A stretch of DNA of 64,000 nucleotides from Palaemon carinicauda (lineage: Eukaryota; Arthropoda; Malacostraca; Decapoda; Palaemonidae), in NCBI RefSeq assembly GCF_036898095.1, contig NC_090744.1, positions 14,932,655 to 14,996,654 of the forward strand. The letters are read 5' to 3'. The notes under the pieces were generated by a model. The model was not told the DNA's origin, made no database searches, and worked only from the letters and a program-made list of their open reading frames with translations. Position numbers and translations under genes: made by a program. Below are positions 1 to 11,813 of this stretch, piece after piece; position 1 is the first letter of the stretch; each line of letters starts with the position of its first letter.

Positions 1-63
<63 letters not shown>

Positions 64-92
64 TTATATATATATGGGTGTGTGTGTGTGTG
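1..92. repeat. TA/TG compound microsatellite
   Basis: A nearly pure (TA)n run from 1 to about 75 passes into a short (TG)n run. It is low-complexity sequence with no coding content, and it is cut by the window edge, so its full length is unknown. Confidence 0.95.
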
Positions 93-925
93 CTTGTATA
101 GGCCTATACTGTATAATAAGTAGATCAGTGATAACATGATCTCACTAAATATCGTCAATTGAATTAAAAAAAAAATAGTATTTCATTTTTATTAGCATGG
201 TGTTTAGTAGGTGGCTCAGTTTGTTGTAGTTGTCCTGTGTGTCATTCTACTGAGAGGTTCAATCAGACTCATCTGAAAGTCCCACTGAAGTCCATCCTGA
301 TGTTTGATGAGTTATTTGTTCATGACCTTAAAGATGGTGTTGGATCCGGATCATAAAGGGACAGGTTCAAAATTATTAGTAAATTTAGATTCTTGTTGAA
401 AAGAGAATCTTTATATTTTGTTATTGTTCATTCAATCTCTGTAAATTTATGAATTTCCCAGTGTTTTATTTGAATATTGTTATGCAATGTTGTATTTCAT
501 GTTTTTTTTACTGAAGCCATTAAATCTGTGGAATAGATTTATATATCTTATATGATAGGACCTACAAGAAAGGTTTATATAAAAAGAAAAATATTAGATT
601 TTGATATTAAACTTAGAACATTGTGATGCTGTTTGAAACCAAGGAAGTTTCTGGTAATCTCTCGAATATTACCGACACCACCCGCTTTACTTATTACGTG
701 CTATAGTTCGCCCTGGAATTTTATAGAAAACATCACTCTGATATATAAAGAAAACCACCCAGGTTATAGGGAGAGACTCGTTATAACCATCGCCAAGTTA
801 ACATCTTTTGTGGAGACATATCTTTTTACACCTTTTGACACGCTGTGTATTGACTTCCATTTTTTTACATTTCTGCTTACTTTCACGGGAAAACTGGGAA
901 ATCTTCGAAAATCGGATATCATCAG
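93..925. other. Unassigned AT-rich sequence
   Basis: This stretch shows neither the satellite motif nor a recognisable transposon domain. A 116-residue open frame (633-983) has no motif I recognise, and its last part overlaps the start of the Gypsy remnant in a different frame from the integrase, so I do not call it a gene. The stretch could be unique host DNA or the decayed 5' part of the neighbouring Gypsy copy. Confidence 0.4.
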
Positions 926-2003
926 AAACTATAAGATCGAAGTCAATTGCAAAAACTTTTGTATGGTGGCCATGTGTAGATAAAGATGTAGAATCTTATA
1001 TAAGGAATTTCATGAATTGTGTTATGCAACAGAACAATCCTAATTTTGCTAGAATGCACCCATGAGAGTTACCCAGGTATCAATGGCAAAGAGTGCATAT
1101 AGATTTTGCAGGTCCTTTTTTAAATTATTTGTTTTTGATAGTCGTAGATGCTTACAGTAGGTGGCCAAAAGTAATTCTAATGAAGACAACAACGTCTTAT
1201 GCCACACTGAAAGATTTAATGCAAATTTTTTTCTACACATGGTATTCCAGAAAGAATTGTTACAGATAATGGTCCACAATTTACCTCACAGGAGTTTAAA
1301 GAATTTTGTAACGTCAATGGAATAAAACACATTTTCAGCAACATATCATCCCTCTACCAATGGAGAGGCTGAAAGGTGTGTTCAAACATTTAAACACAAT
1401 AGGCTATGAAGTATAGAAAAGCAAATTCAAGTAGCATATTTTTACATGTATCAAAGTTTTTATTGTCTTATAGAACAACGCCGCACAGCACAACAGGCGT
1501 GACACCATAATATTTGTTGATGGGGAGGAGAATTAAGTGTAAGTTAGATTTGTTAAAAGTGATTTAGAAGATAAAGGTTATAAACAAGTAGAAAATCTTC
1601 CAAAAGTAAGATATTTTTTACCTTTATCTGATGTCATGGTAAGATCGTACAACACTCCAGAGAAGTGGGTACCAGGAGAGATTGTAAGAGAGATAGGAAA
1701 TTTACATTATGATGTTCAAGTTGGTGGAAAAATTATAAAACGTCATGATGATCAATTACAGCCATTAAACAGAAATACAGTAGAGCATGTGAATGTTAGA
1801 GATGGAAAACTTTCAGAAGTAGTTAGATCAAATGAGTCAAATATTAACCAAGATGCTCGAACATCAAATGTAGATTCAGAATCAATTCATGTACTAGTAC
1901 AAGATGAGGTTAGAGTGCTTCCTAATAGGATTAATAGAGGAAAGCCCCCTAAGAGATTAGATTTATAAAGATTTTTACAATATCAAGTTAAGTGGGAGGA
2001 GAC
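926..2003 (+). pseudogene. Gypsy family A integrase remnant (5'-truncated pol)
   Basis: This is the 3' third of a Ty3/Gypsy pol, closely related to the element at 9265-14684. In order one sees the end of the zinc-binding region (TFVWWP then C-x2-C, about 955-1025), the first catalytic Asp in HIDFAGP (about 1100), the second in TDNGPQFT (about 1265), the Glu in STNGEAER (about 1355), and a C-terminal tail open at 1636-1968. The reading frame is broken: a Trp codon has become TGA near 1065, and there are indels near 1230, 1330 and 1400 and a small deletion near 1550. Protease, RT and RNase H are absent. A polypurine tract (GTGGGAGGAGAC) directly precedes the LTR. It is non-functional. Confidence 0.9.
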
Positions 2004-2483
2004 TGTTATGTATTAATGTAAGAATGTACTGTATTACCTCAAATGTTACGTATATTGAGCGCAACGTTGCATCATATCGCATTGATAAAACACGTTTAGG
2101 CATTGTTCATATCTGAAATAATGTATTTTGATATTAAGGTTCAAGCATTTATCAATTACCTCAAATATAGGATGCGATTCTTTTTACTTTTGTACTGCAG
2201 TAGGATTTAAGTCTTTCGAGAGCGATTCCCATATGTTTGCTTTATTGTTTTGCTTTGTGAGATTGTTTACGAGACGCTCGATGCTCAGTTGGAAGCCAAG
2301 AGCACACAGAGATGTAAGCCTGAGACAAATTAAATGTATTTTAATAAAAATTCTCTTATTATATCCCATCCACCCAAAAAATAAGTCGGCGAAGATGCTG
2401 GAATTGGAATATTCTCAACTAATGAACTATTATTATTCCAGGTATGTGGTATGCTGAAATCACTAGACAATATTCAACCAACA
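2004..2483 (+). repeat. 3' LTR of the Gypsy family A remnant
   Basis: The LTR starts TGTTATGTATTA after the polypurine tract and ends CCAACA where the satellite begins. It aligns along its length with the LTRs at 9265 and 14196, and more closely with the solo LTR at 3976-4717. The short open frames inside it are chance. Confidence 0.88.
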
Positions 2484-3975
2484 TATTAACTACTTAGCTA
2501 CTTAGTAAGCCCAGAACATCGGGGAAATAATAGACTTCAGTAGTTATTATGGTTAACTATTTAGTAACTTAGCATACTCTGAGCACAGGGGAAACAGTGA
2601 ATTCCTTTGGTTATTACGATTGGCTATTTAGTTACTAAGTAAACCAAGAACACAGGAGAAATACTAAACTAGAGTGGTTATCATAATTTGCTATCTAGCT
2701 GCTCAGCATATTCAGAGGATAGGGGATACAGTTGATTCAAGTGGTTATTTACGATTAACTACTTAGCTACTCAGTAAACCCTGAACAATGCGGTAATAGT
2801 AGACTTCATTGGTTATAATAAGTAGCTATCTAGCTACTCAGCATATTCAGACCACAGGGAAAACTGTTGATTCCTTTGTTTACTCCGATAGGCGACTTAG
2901 CTACTTAGTAATCCAAAACAGGGAAAATAGGACACTCGAGTGGTTATTACGATTGGCTACTTAGGTACTTAATAAACACAAAACCATGCTGAAATAACAA
3001 ACTTCAGTGGTTATTTTGACCTCCTATCTAGTTACTATGCATAATCTGAAAACAGGGGAAACAGCTGATTCCTGAAGTTATTATGATTGTCTACTTAGCA
3101 ACGTAGTAAACACAAAACACAGGGGAAATAGTAGACTTCATTTGTTATAATGATTAGTTATCTAGCTACTCAGCAAACTCGGTGCACATGAGTAACAATT
3201 GATTCATTTGGTTATTAGGATTGACTGCTTAACTATTTAGTATACGCAGAAAATAGGGAAATTGTAGACTTCAGTGGTTATTATGATTAGCTATCCTATT
3301 ACACAACAAAATCCGAGCACAGGGGAAAAGTTGATTATTGTGGTTATTACGATTCGCTACCTAGTAATCCCAAAACACAAGGGAAAAGTACACTTTAGTG
3401 GTTATAATGACTAGCTATCTATCTACTCAGCAACATCGGAGCCCAGGGGAAACAGTTGATTCCTTTGGTTATTGCTATTAGCGACTTTGCTACTTCGTAA
3501 ACTCCGAAATAACAGACTTCAGACGTTATAATGATTAGCTATCTAGCTACTCAGCATATTCGGAGCACAGAGAAAACAGTCGATTTCATTGGTTATTACG
3601 ATTGACTACTTAATTCTTATTAGATATATAACTCAATGGAAATAGTAGAATCCATTGATTATTATGATTGGCTACTTCGTAATCCCAAATCATAAGGGAA
3701 ATATTTGAGTAAAGTTGTTATCACGATTGACTACTTAGCTACTTTGTAAACCCAGAACATAGTGGAAAGAGTAGACTCAAGTGATTATTATGATTAGCTA
3801 TCTGGGTACTCAGCTTTCTTGGAGCAAAGGGGCCACAGTTGATTCCGTTGGTTAATACAACTGGCTACTTATCTTATAGTAGATTGCAGTGGTTATTACG
3901 ATAGTCTAGTTAGTAAACCAAAAACATAATGGAAATAGATGACTCCTGTGGTAATTAGAAAAGGCTATTTTAGGC
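2484..3975 (+). repeat. 134-bp dimeric satellite, block 1 (forward)
   Basis: Tandem, diverged units alternate two related halves of about 67 bp. One half contains AATAGTAGACTTCAGTGG then GATTAGCTATCTAGC. The other contains AACAGTTGATTCCTTTGG then GATTGACTACTTAGC. Both share the ACACAGGGGAAA and TAGCTACT cores. There is no coding content. The block runs directly into a solo LTR. Confidence 0.92.
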
Positions 3976-4717
3976 TGGTTGAAAATCATCTGGTGATTTC
4001 AGCATATTACTCACCTGTAAATGGGTGAATGATTATTAGTAATTATCCAGGGGTATTCCATCTGCGTCATCAATTTTTTATTGTTGATATGTTGAATCAA
4101 ACGCAGGTGTATACATAACATTTTAATGTATAATAAGAGGCTAAATTACTCTTTGCTCTGGGCTTCCGACAACCAACTCCTAACTAATTATTCAGGGGTA
4201 TCCCATCTGCATCGTCAATTTTAGGTCGGTTGAAAATCGTATGGCAATTTCAGCATACTACTCACCTGTAAATGAGTGAATAATTATTTATAATTATAGA
4301 GGGGTATCCCATCAGCGTCGTCAATTTTTTATTGTTGATGTGTTGAATGAAACGAAGGTGTATACATAATCCTTTAATGTATAATAAGAGGCTACATTAC
4401 TCTTGGCTCTGGGCTTCCGAGACCAACTCCCAACTGAGCGTCGAACGTCTCGTAAACAATCTCACAAACCAAAACCTCATAACAAACATAAGAGCATCGC
4501 TCTTAAAAGACTTAAATCCTACCGCAATACAAAAATAAAAAGAATCACATCCTATCTTTGAGGTAATCAATAAATGCTTGAACCCTAATATCAAAATACA
4601 TCATTTCAGTTATGTACAATGTATAACATGTTTTATCAATGCAATATGATGCAATGTTGTGCTCAATACACGTAACACTTGAGGTAATACAGTACATTAT
4701 TACAATAATACATAACA
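3976..4717 (-). mobile_element. Solo LTR, Gypsy family A, with internal tandem duplication
   Basis: The reverse complement begins TGTTATGTATTATTG at 4717 and ends TTCAACCA at 3976, matching the family A LTR. There is satellite on both sides and no internal region, so it is a solo LTR left by LTR-LTR recombination. It is longer than the ~480-bp family norm because about 251 bp of its 3' part is duplicated in tandem (3976-4226 and from 4227). I could not fix a clean target-site duplication; the AGGC/GGCTA flanks overlap satellite sequence. Confidence 0.85.
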
Positions 4718-5844
4718 GGCTACTCAGGTACTTAGTAAACCCAAAACACAAGGGAAATAGTAGATGCCAGTGATTAATATGTTTAGCTATTTAGCTACTC
4801 AGCATACTTGGAGCACAGATAAACAATTGATTCCGTTTGTTATTACCATTGGCTACTTACCTACAAAGTAAAACCAGAACACGGGGGAAATAGGAGACTT
4901 CAGTGGCTTATAATGTTAACTATCTAGCTACTCAGTAAACTCAAAACACAGTAGAAACAGTTGATTCAGTTTGTTATCAAGATTGGGTACTAATTTAGTT
5001 AGTAAACCAAGAACACAGGTTGAATAGCAGACTTCAGTCTTTTCATGATAAGCTATATAGCTACACAGCATAATCAGAGCACATAGAAAACAGTTGATTC
5101 TTTTGGTTATTACGACTGAATACTTAGCTACTTAGTAAACCCAGAACTCTGGATTAATAGTGGACAGCAGTGGTTATAATAATTAGCTATCGTAGCTACT
5201 CAGCATACTTGATCCACAAAAGAAACAGTTGATTTCTTTGGTTATTAAGATTGACTACTTATCTACTTTGTAAACCCAAATCACATGGAAAATTGTAGAC
5301 TTCATTGGTTATTATGATTAGCTATCTAGCTATTCAGATTAAAAAGAGCACAGGGAAAACAGCTGACTCGCATGGTATAACAATTGACCTCTTAGCTATT
5401 TAGTACACCCAGAACACAGAAGAAAGAGTACACTTCACTGATTATAATGATTAGTGATCTAGCTACTCAGTACAATTCGAGCTTAGGATAAACAGTCGAT
5501 TCTTGTGGCTATTACAATTGCCTGTTTAGCAACTTAGTAAACCCAGAGCACATTGGAAATAGTAGACGCCAGTAGTTATAATGATTAGCTATCTAGCTAC
5601 TATGCATACTCGGATCATAGGGAAATGATTCCTTCAGTTATTATGATTGGCTACTTAGTGAACCCAGAAAACATGTGAAATAGCAGGTTTCATTGGTTAC
5701 TATGATTCGCAATCTAGCATAATCAGAGCACAGGGGAAAATGTTGATTGCTGTGGTTAATACGTTTCACTACTTAGCTACTTAGTAAACCTAGAACACAG
5801 GGGAAATAGCAGACTTCAGTGATTATGATATTAGCTAACTAGCT
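4718..5844 (+). repeat. 134-bp dimeric satellite, block 2 (forward)
   Basis: Same alternating half-units and orientation as block 1, interrupted at the right by the hAT element within the ATCTAGCT part of half A. Confidence 0.92.
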
Positions 5845-8230
5845 CAGTGTTTCCCAAACCTTTTAAGCACAGAATCCTTTAAGCACTACAAAACTTTTCC
5901 TGACCCCTACAATTATAAGCCTTCTAAAATAATGCTAATTTCAGATTGTACAGATTTATATTCAAATTTTAAATATTATTCATAACAGAGTAAAAAAAAA
6001 GTCTCCATTGATCAATATCAATGTTTATTACCAATGACTGGTTTATTAACATTTTAATATCAAGAATGTAGCCGCTTTTTTTCGTAGAAGCAAATCAATA
6101 CGAGGGTCTCTGTGGCTCGAGGCACATCGCATGTCTGCTTCAGCATTCAACCTTTTTCTAGCATTCGATTCATTCACCAGGAGAATAGAGAAACCACTTT
6201 GAGAGAGATGAGAGGAGGAGAAAGGAATGAGTACTTTCATGGCAAATTTTCAGGTCTTGGGGATCGCGAAGAGCATCTTGACCTCTCTGTTAGAGATGTT
6301 CAACTGTTGCTGTTCCTAGATCACCTTTTTCACTGCATTCTTTTTGATGAACTCAAAGAATTCCTCTTGTATGTCTTCAGGAAGACCATCCATAGTTTAT
6401 CAGAAAGTATTGCGGGTAAGTGTCCACAGTACATTTTCATTTCGATCAGATTAGTTAAAATAGAGTTTGAATTGTTCTTGGAGGATTATCAAGTGTTCCT
6501 TGAGCTTTTGTTGCAACTCCTCTGCAATTGGTTCTTCTTCGATGACCTAGTTCAGAAAGGAAGCTATATTCTCCTTTTCAAATTTCCTCTTCCAGAGAGC
6601 TAACTTGTGAAGGAAAGCCTTGATGGTATCAGATTGCATTAGGTTGGTGGTATCTGGGCCCTGTAGTTGCCAGTTGAGACCATTCAAAACTTGAAAGGTT
6701 GAAAAAACATCTGCCAAGTAGGCAAGACTACGTTTAAATGGCCACTGAATGTCATTTATCAGTTATTCTGTTTTCTTCTCTCTAGTTGCCAGATATATCT
6801 GCAGTTCATCATAGTTCTAATACACAAGCAAAAACATAAACCATTAAAAACCAACAAACATATTGTAGAAGAGGAGGTCTTGGTGAGGAGAATCCATGTC
6901 TTGGCACAACCTATGAAACAGCCTGGTGTTGAGTGCCCATCTTTTGACTATGATTCACGACGCGGATCACTATTTACAAGGTACCTTTGAGAAGATCAGG
7001 AAGTGTCTTGAATCAAGTGCCTCATAGTGGGTCAGACAGTGTGTTGTAATGATGTCTGGGCTATTTGTTTTGATCAGAGTCAAAAACCCTGACTTTGAGC
7101 CGAGCATGCTTGGAGCTCCATCGGTGCAGACACCAACCAATTTTGACCAATAGAGTTCTTCCTCTTTGAAGAATTGGAGACTTTATTCATGATATCATCA
7201 GCCTTTGTTGTTGTTATCAGTGGGCTGCAGAAGAGAATCTTCACCACCTTATTTTCAGTGATGAACTGAGAAAGATATGCACGTCTGTAGTCATTAATTT
7301 AGATGGCAAAGAAGGGAGAGAATTTGAATTACTCTGTCACCTAAGATTTTATGTCCTGTGACATGTCATTAATGCACTGCTTAACTGTATTGTCTAAAAG
7401 AATTATCTGATCAACCTTGTTGACACAGTTCTGATTAAGAACTAGTCAAGCAGCCTCTACCATGTAAAGTTTAACAAGCTTCTCTTCAATAGTGTGTGAC
7501 TTCTTCTACTTTGCAATAAGAAAGGAAATCTTGTACATTGCATTGATGACGTTGCTATGTTGCAAGAGAACTCCTGTTCCATGATTCAATCACGAACGTT
7601 TGAGCTGGTGTTCCTTGATCTTGAAGTATGCGAAATCCTTTTTGGCCACTTACGTATGAACCTTGTTGAGGTGTTCTTTCAGCTGGATGGTGAGTTCCAT
7701 GAATCAGCGAGACCCAGGAGGTGAAAACAGACACGAACTAAACCTGTTTATTAAATTTGACTTGATGTCATCTCTTCTGTTACCATGTCTTAATGCAAAC
7801 ACAGAACAGTTTAATATTTTATTTTCTTACTTGATCCTATTTTTAGCGTATATTGAATACTATACATGAGAAATGTAATTTTACTGTATCAAAATCTATA
7901 CATAAGAAATATGATTATAGAAGAAAATAGAGAACTATGCCAAAATTATGCCAGATACGGTTTGTCTTATTAGTCGATAGTTTATATACTAAAGTCACAG
8001 AAGAATAAAAACAAAATAAATTGGCAAAATTATGATAAATCGGGCAGCCAGTTACCTACAATGACTACTGGTCTGTGCATGTAATTGAGAAAGCACCAAG
8101 ACTAACGGAAAAGTATAGCTCCTTATGGCAAGATAAATATAGTACCTATAATTGTTATACCATCAATGGCCCCCCAAAAAGGGCTCATGATCCCCCTTGG
8201 TGGTCATGACCCAAAGTTTAGGGACCCCTG
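5845..8230 (-). mobile_element. hAT-superfamily DNA transposon, ZBED5-like, decayed
   Basis: Imperfect terminal inverted repeats bound the element: CAGTGTTTCCCAAACC at 5845, and CAGGGGTCCCTAAACTTT as the reverse complement of the right end at 8230. The CAG...CCC.AAAC pattern is typical of hAT ends. The satellite flanks read AACTAGCT on the left and, two bases into the right flank, ATCTACCT. Both resemble the satellite's ATCTAGCT, as expected of an old 8-bp target duplication. The interior holds a broken transposase on the minus strand. Confidence 0.85.
6056..7712 (-). pseudogene. ZBED5/FAM200-like hAT transposase pseudogene
   Basis: Translating the minus strand piecewise gives a recognisable ZBED5-type hAT protein. 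It starts with the end of a BED zinc finger (LKEHLNKVH near 7675), then a segment with AK.KKSHTIEEKLVK (about 7480), the WSKLVGVCTDGAPSMLGS catalytic-core block (about 7090-7145), ALNTRLFHRLCQD (about 6905), and the C-terminal dimerisation region ending PFSSSHLSQSGFS and PRIDLLLRKKAAT (6060-6235). Many in-frame stops and several frameshifts are scattered through it, and the N-terminal part of the BED finger is missing. It is therefore dead. The family is also known as domesticated vertebrate genes, but here the flanking TIRs show it is a transposon copy. Confidence 0.88.
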
Positions 8231-9194
8231 AAATCTACCTAGTCAGCATACTCGGATCAGAGGGGAAACAGTTGATTTCTTTGGTTATTACGATTGATTT
8301 CTTAGTAACTTAGTAAACCCAGAACACAGGGGGAAATAGTATACACCAGTGGTTATATTGATTACCTAAGTAGCTAATCAGCCTATACGGAACACAGGAA
8401 AACAGTATATTCTTATGATTATTACGATTGGAAACTTAGCCACTTAGTCAACACAAAATACATGGGATATAGGAGACTTCAGTGATTATTATGATTAGCT
8501 CTCTAGCTAATCACAAAAATCAGAACACAGGGGAAGCAGCTGATTCCTGTGGGTTTTACAATTGACTATTTAGATACTTAGTAAACAAAGAACAAAAGGG
8601 AAATGAGTAGACTACGGTGATTATAATGATTAACTATCTACCTAATCAGCAAACTCGGAGCACTGGGGAAAAAGTTGATTCCTTTGATTATTATGATTGA
8701 ATATTCAAATTCTTAGTAAACCTAGAACACAGGGGAAATAGTATACCCCAGTGGTTTATAATCATTAGTTATCTAGCTACTCAGTATACTTGGAACACTG
8801 GGGAAGCAGTTAATTCCTTTGGTTATTACAATTGGGTACATGGCTACTTAGTAAACTCATGACATTGGGGAAATAGCAGACTTCACTGGTTATTATGAAA
8901 AGATATCTGGCTACTCAACAAAATTGTAGTACAGTGGAAACTGTTTATTCCTTTTGTTACTAAGACTGGCTATTGCATAATCCCAGAACACAGAAGAAAT
9001 AGTACACACAGTGGCTATAAGGATTAGCAATATATCTACTCAGAATAATCAGAGCACAGGTGAAACAGTGGATTCCTTTGGTTATTATGATTAATTATTT
9101 ATCCACTTGGTAAACTCAAAAAAAGGGGAAACAGTAGACTTCATTGGTTTTAATGATTAGCTATTTAGCTACTTAGCATAATCAGAGAACAGGG
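8231..9194 (+). repeat. 134-bp dimeric satellite, block 3 (forward)
   Basis: Forward-orientation half-units resume immediately after the hAT right end and stop at AGGG, the target-site duplication of Gypsy element B. Confidence 0.92.
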
Positions 9195-9264
9195 TGTGAC
9201 GGCCCGAGAGCAAGGTTGTGACTCAAAGGCAGGAAGCAATCAACTGAGTTATTTATTATAGAAC
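9195..9264 (-). repeat. Gypsy B left LTR, outer fragment
   Basis: These 70 bases match the start of the right LTR (17852 onwards) almost base for base, including AAGGTTGTGACTCAAAGG. The LTR breaks at AGAAC, the target site of the inserted family A element, and continues at 14685. Confidence 0.93.
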
Positions 9265-9752
9265 TGTTATGTATTATTGTAATAATGTACTATATTGTTT
9301 CAATATTGCAGGTATTGCACAACATTGCATCATATTGCATGAATAAGACATGTTATGCTTTGTACATAAGAGTAATGATTTGTTTTGGTATTAGGATTCA
9401 AACATTTGTTGATTACCTCAAAGATAGGATGTGATTCTTTATGATTTGTACTGGAGTAGGATTTAAGTCTTTTCAGAGCGATGCTCTTTTGTTTAGCAAT
9501 GTTTTGGTTTGGCAGATTGTGTAAGACGCTCCATATACACTTGGGAGTTAGCTGTCACAGAGTAAACAGTACAATGTAGTCTTTTATACATTAAATGTAT
9601 TTTTTAGAATACCAACGTCTTATTAACCATCAAGCCAAAAGTGACGACATCAGATGGGATCAGCTGAGAAATAATTACTAAAGATTGTTCATCTATGTTC
9701 CAGGTAATTATTATGGTTAATAGAACTTCCTACCAAAGTACCAAATCCCACA
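9265..9752 (+). repeat. Gypsy A 5' LTR
   Basis: A 488-bp LTR, TG...CA, matching the 3' LTR. Its last 112 bases are repeated immediately downstream. No clear TATA box can be singled out in this AT-rich sequence. Confidence 0.93.
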
Positions 9753-9864
9753 GTGGCGACATCAGATGGGATCAGCTGAGAAATAATTACTAACGATTGT
9801 TCATCTATGTTCCAGGTAATTATTATGGTTAATAGAACTTCCTACCAAAGTACCAAATCCCACA
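9641..9864 (+). repeat. 112-bp tandem duplication at the 5' LTR end
   Basis: Two 112-bp copies (9641-9752 and 9753-9864) are almost identical. Each begins GTGRCGACATCAG and ends AAATCCCACA. The 3' LTR has only one copy, so the duplication arose during or after insertion, or on the incoming cDNA. Confidence 0.95.
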
Positions 9865-9865
9865 G

Positions 9866-9883
9866 TGGCGACGTTTTGGACGA
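9866..9883 (+). promoter_or_regulatory. Candidate tRNA primer-binding site
   Basis: TGGCGACGTTTTGGACGA begins one base after the last CACA of the duplicated LTR end and starts with the TGG expected to pair with a tRNA CCA tail. The GTGGCGAC octamer also occurs at the duplication boundary (9753). Which tRNA would prime it cannot be decided here. Confidence 0.5.
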
Positions 9884-10121
9884 CGGACAAGCAGGGAGAA
9901 GCATTGGACCCTATGCACAAGGACGGCCAGCACAAGAGAAGTTCCGTTTTTACATCAGGGGACAAGAGTAAAATCGCCCAATGAAGATTTTACCAGCAGC
10001 AGAATAGGAATTTCATCAAATACACAAAAGGGTGAAATTTAAAGTTGGGTAGGTAGGAAGTACACTTGTGACTGCAGAACAGTAGCTTAACCTACCACAG
10101 TTATTAATGTGAGCAAACAAA

Positions 10122-10943
10122 ATGCCTTTTAATATCGAGCACCCACAAGGTTTCAGCATCACTGCTGAGCCCAATTCTGTTGCAACACGATGGCAACAGT
10201 GGTGTGAGGAATTTAAGATTTATTTAGAAGCATTAGGGAACATGAAGGATGCACAAAAGAAGGCATTATTACTTCATACAGCAGGTAGGGAAGTTCGGGA
10301 AGTGTTTAAGACTTTGCAGCCTACAGATGACACGAGTGAAGCTGCAATTAAGGCTCTTACCACATATTTTGCTCCTCAGGTCAATAAATTTTTTGAAAGA
10401 TACCAGTTTTCAGCACAGGCTTATCAGAAAGAAAATGAAAGTTTAGATGCATTTGTGACTAGACTAAAGAATTTAGCTGTTTCATGTGAATTTCTAGAGT
10501 TAGAAAATGTTATTATAGATCAAGTAATTGCACATTGCACATCAGAAGAGCTAAGAAAGAAATTATTGCAAGATAAAGATTTAACATTAGAAAAGGTATT
10601 GATAATAGGCAGAGCTTTAGAAACATCAAATAGGCAAAGTAACATAATAGGTAGTTCTACAAGCAATAGAATGGAAAATTCTAAAATTAATACAGTAGGT
10701 TCTAAGTGGAAAACCAATGAGAATCAGAGAAGGAATATGACAAAGCCTAGTCATAGAAAAGTGCCTAACACTAATGTTCATAAATATCAGAATCAGGCTT
10801 ATACACAGAAACAACAGGAAAAACCAAAGTGTTTTAGGTGTGGTAAAACTGATCATCTTGCATACGAAGCAAAGAAATGCCCTGCTACTGGACAGACATG
10901 CCAAAATTGCAGAAAGCTGGGTAATTTTGCAACTGCTTGTTGA
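10122..10943 (+). CDS. gag: Gypsy A Gag polyprotein
   Basis: A 273-residue frame encodes the structural protein that packages element RNA. The N-terminal two thirds is a retrotransposon Gag domain (ATRWQQWCEEFKIYLEALG near residues 21-39; ESLDAFVTRLKNLAVSCEF near 107-125). A basic linker leads to two C-terminal CCHC-type knuckles. The second reads CQNCRKLGNFATAC, with Asn where the family has His, so zinc binding is probably weakened. The frame ends in TGA but stays open in the same frame into protease, and the related copy at 22431 has an Arg codon at that place. The stop is therefore probably a nonsense mutation in an ancestral Gag-Pol fusion. The first ATG after the leader was taken as start. 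Confidence 0.9.
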   Translation: MPFNIEHPQGFSITAEPNSVATRWQQWCEEFKIYLEALGNMKDAQKKALLLHTAGREVREVFKTLQPTDDTSEAAIKALTTYFAPQVNKFFERYQFSAQAYQKENESLDAFVTRLKNLAVSCEFLELENVIIDQVIAHCTSEELRKKLLQDKDLTLEKVLIIGRALETSNRQSNIIGSSTSNRMENSKINTVGSKWKTNENQRRNMTKPSHRKVPNTNVHKYQNQAYTQKQQEKPKCFRCGKTDHLAYEAKKCPATGQTCQNCRKLGNFATAC

Positions 10944-10988
10944 TTCCCTAAACAGTACGCAAAGAAAATAAATGCTACAGTTGATACT

Positions 10989-11813
10989 ATGGGTCAAGAG
11001 AATAATGAGGAAAATGTTCATGATAATCAGGTTAGTTCAAAAACTGATTTTGCATTTCGCATAAACTCAGTCAACAAAGGTGCAAAGAAACATATCATGG
11101 TAGAAGTAATCATCAATGGTAAACCAATTTTGATGCAAGTTGACACAGCAGCCGATGTATCAATTATGTCTGAGAAAATGGCTAAAAGCATTCCTAATTT
11201 GTTATTAGAAGGTACAAATAGAGTTTTGAAAAGTTATAATGGTTTTGATATTCAGGTAATAGGTGCTTCAAACGTAGAAGTACAGTACAAAGAACAGAAA
11301 TTACAGAGAATGCCATTAACAGTAGTAAAAGGTAATGGACAAACTTTGCTAGGTTTAGATTGGCTACAGTATTTGAAGTTAGATTGGCCTAGTATTTTGA
11401 AGGTTGCAGGTAGACAAAATGAAAACAAAAATGAAATGTCTATGGATAATATCATATCAGAGTTTCAAGACGTATTTGAAGATAAAATAGGTACAGTAAA
11501 GAACGCAAAGGCAATTTTAGTTTTGAAACCTGACAGTTCTCCTAGATTTTTTGCTCCGAGACCAGTACCGTATGCATTAAAAAGTGCAGTTGAAACAGAA
11601 ATCAGGAGATTAGAAAATGAAGGTTCTTGGGAAAAGGTTACATATTCAGATTGGGCTACACCATTAGTTCCTATTGTGAAGGAAAGTGGACAGGTTAGGT
11701 TATGTGGAGATTACAAAGTAACGTTAAATCCACAACTGCAAGTAGCTCAACATCCCTTACCAAATCCGAAAGACATGTTTGCAACTATGTCAGGATGCAG
11801 TGTTTTTTTCTAA
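10989..11813 (+). CDS. pol: Gypsy A protease and N-terminal reverse transcriptase
   Basis: In the same frame as gag, 15 codons after its stop. Residues about 25-135 form a retropepsin-like protease: the catalytic motif is VDTAADVSIM (DTA rather than DTG) and the C-terminal motif is LLGLDWLQY. Residues 180-270 hold the start of RT (WATPLVPIVKESGQVRLCGDYK). The frame leaves the RT at a run of seven T (11803-11809) that shifts frame by one base, and RT resumes in the next entry. The first ATG is only the first Met after the stop, not necessarily a real start. Confidence 0.88.
   Translation: MGQENNEENVHDNQVSSKTDFAFRINSVNKGAKKHIMVEVIINGKPILMQVDTAADVSIMSEKMAKSIPNLLLEGTNRVLKSYNGFDIQVIGASNVEVQYKEQKLQRMPLTVVKGNGQTLLGLDWLQYLKLDWPSILKVAGRQNENKNEMSMDNIISEFQDVFEDKIGTVKNAKAILVLKPDSSPRFFAPRPVPYALKSAVETEIRRLENEGSWEKVTYSDWATPLVPIVKESGQVRLCGDYKVTLNPQLQVAQHPLPNPKDMFATMSGCSVFF

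Noticed and set aside
633..1065. Two overlapping open frames at the left of the window
   Set aside because: The end of the first is out of frame with the integrase remnant that begins near 926. The second only picks up integrase residues at its end; the rest has no motif.
6112..6603. A 163-residue open frame on the plus strand
   Set aside because: It lies antisense to the ZBED5-like hAT remnant, whose minus-strand motifs explain the sequence.
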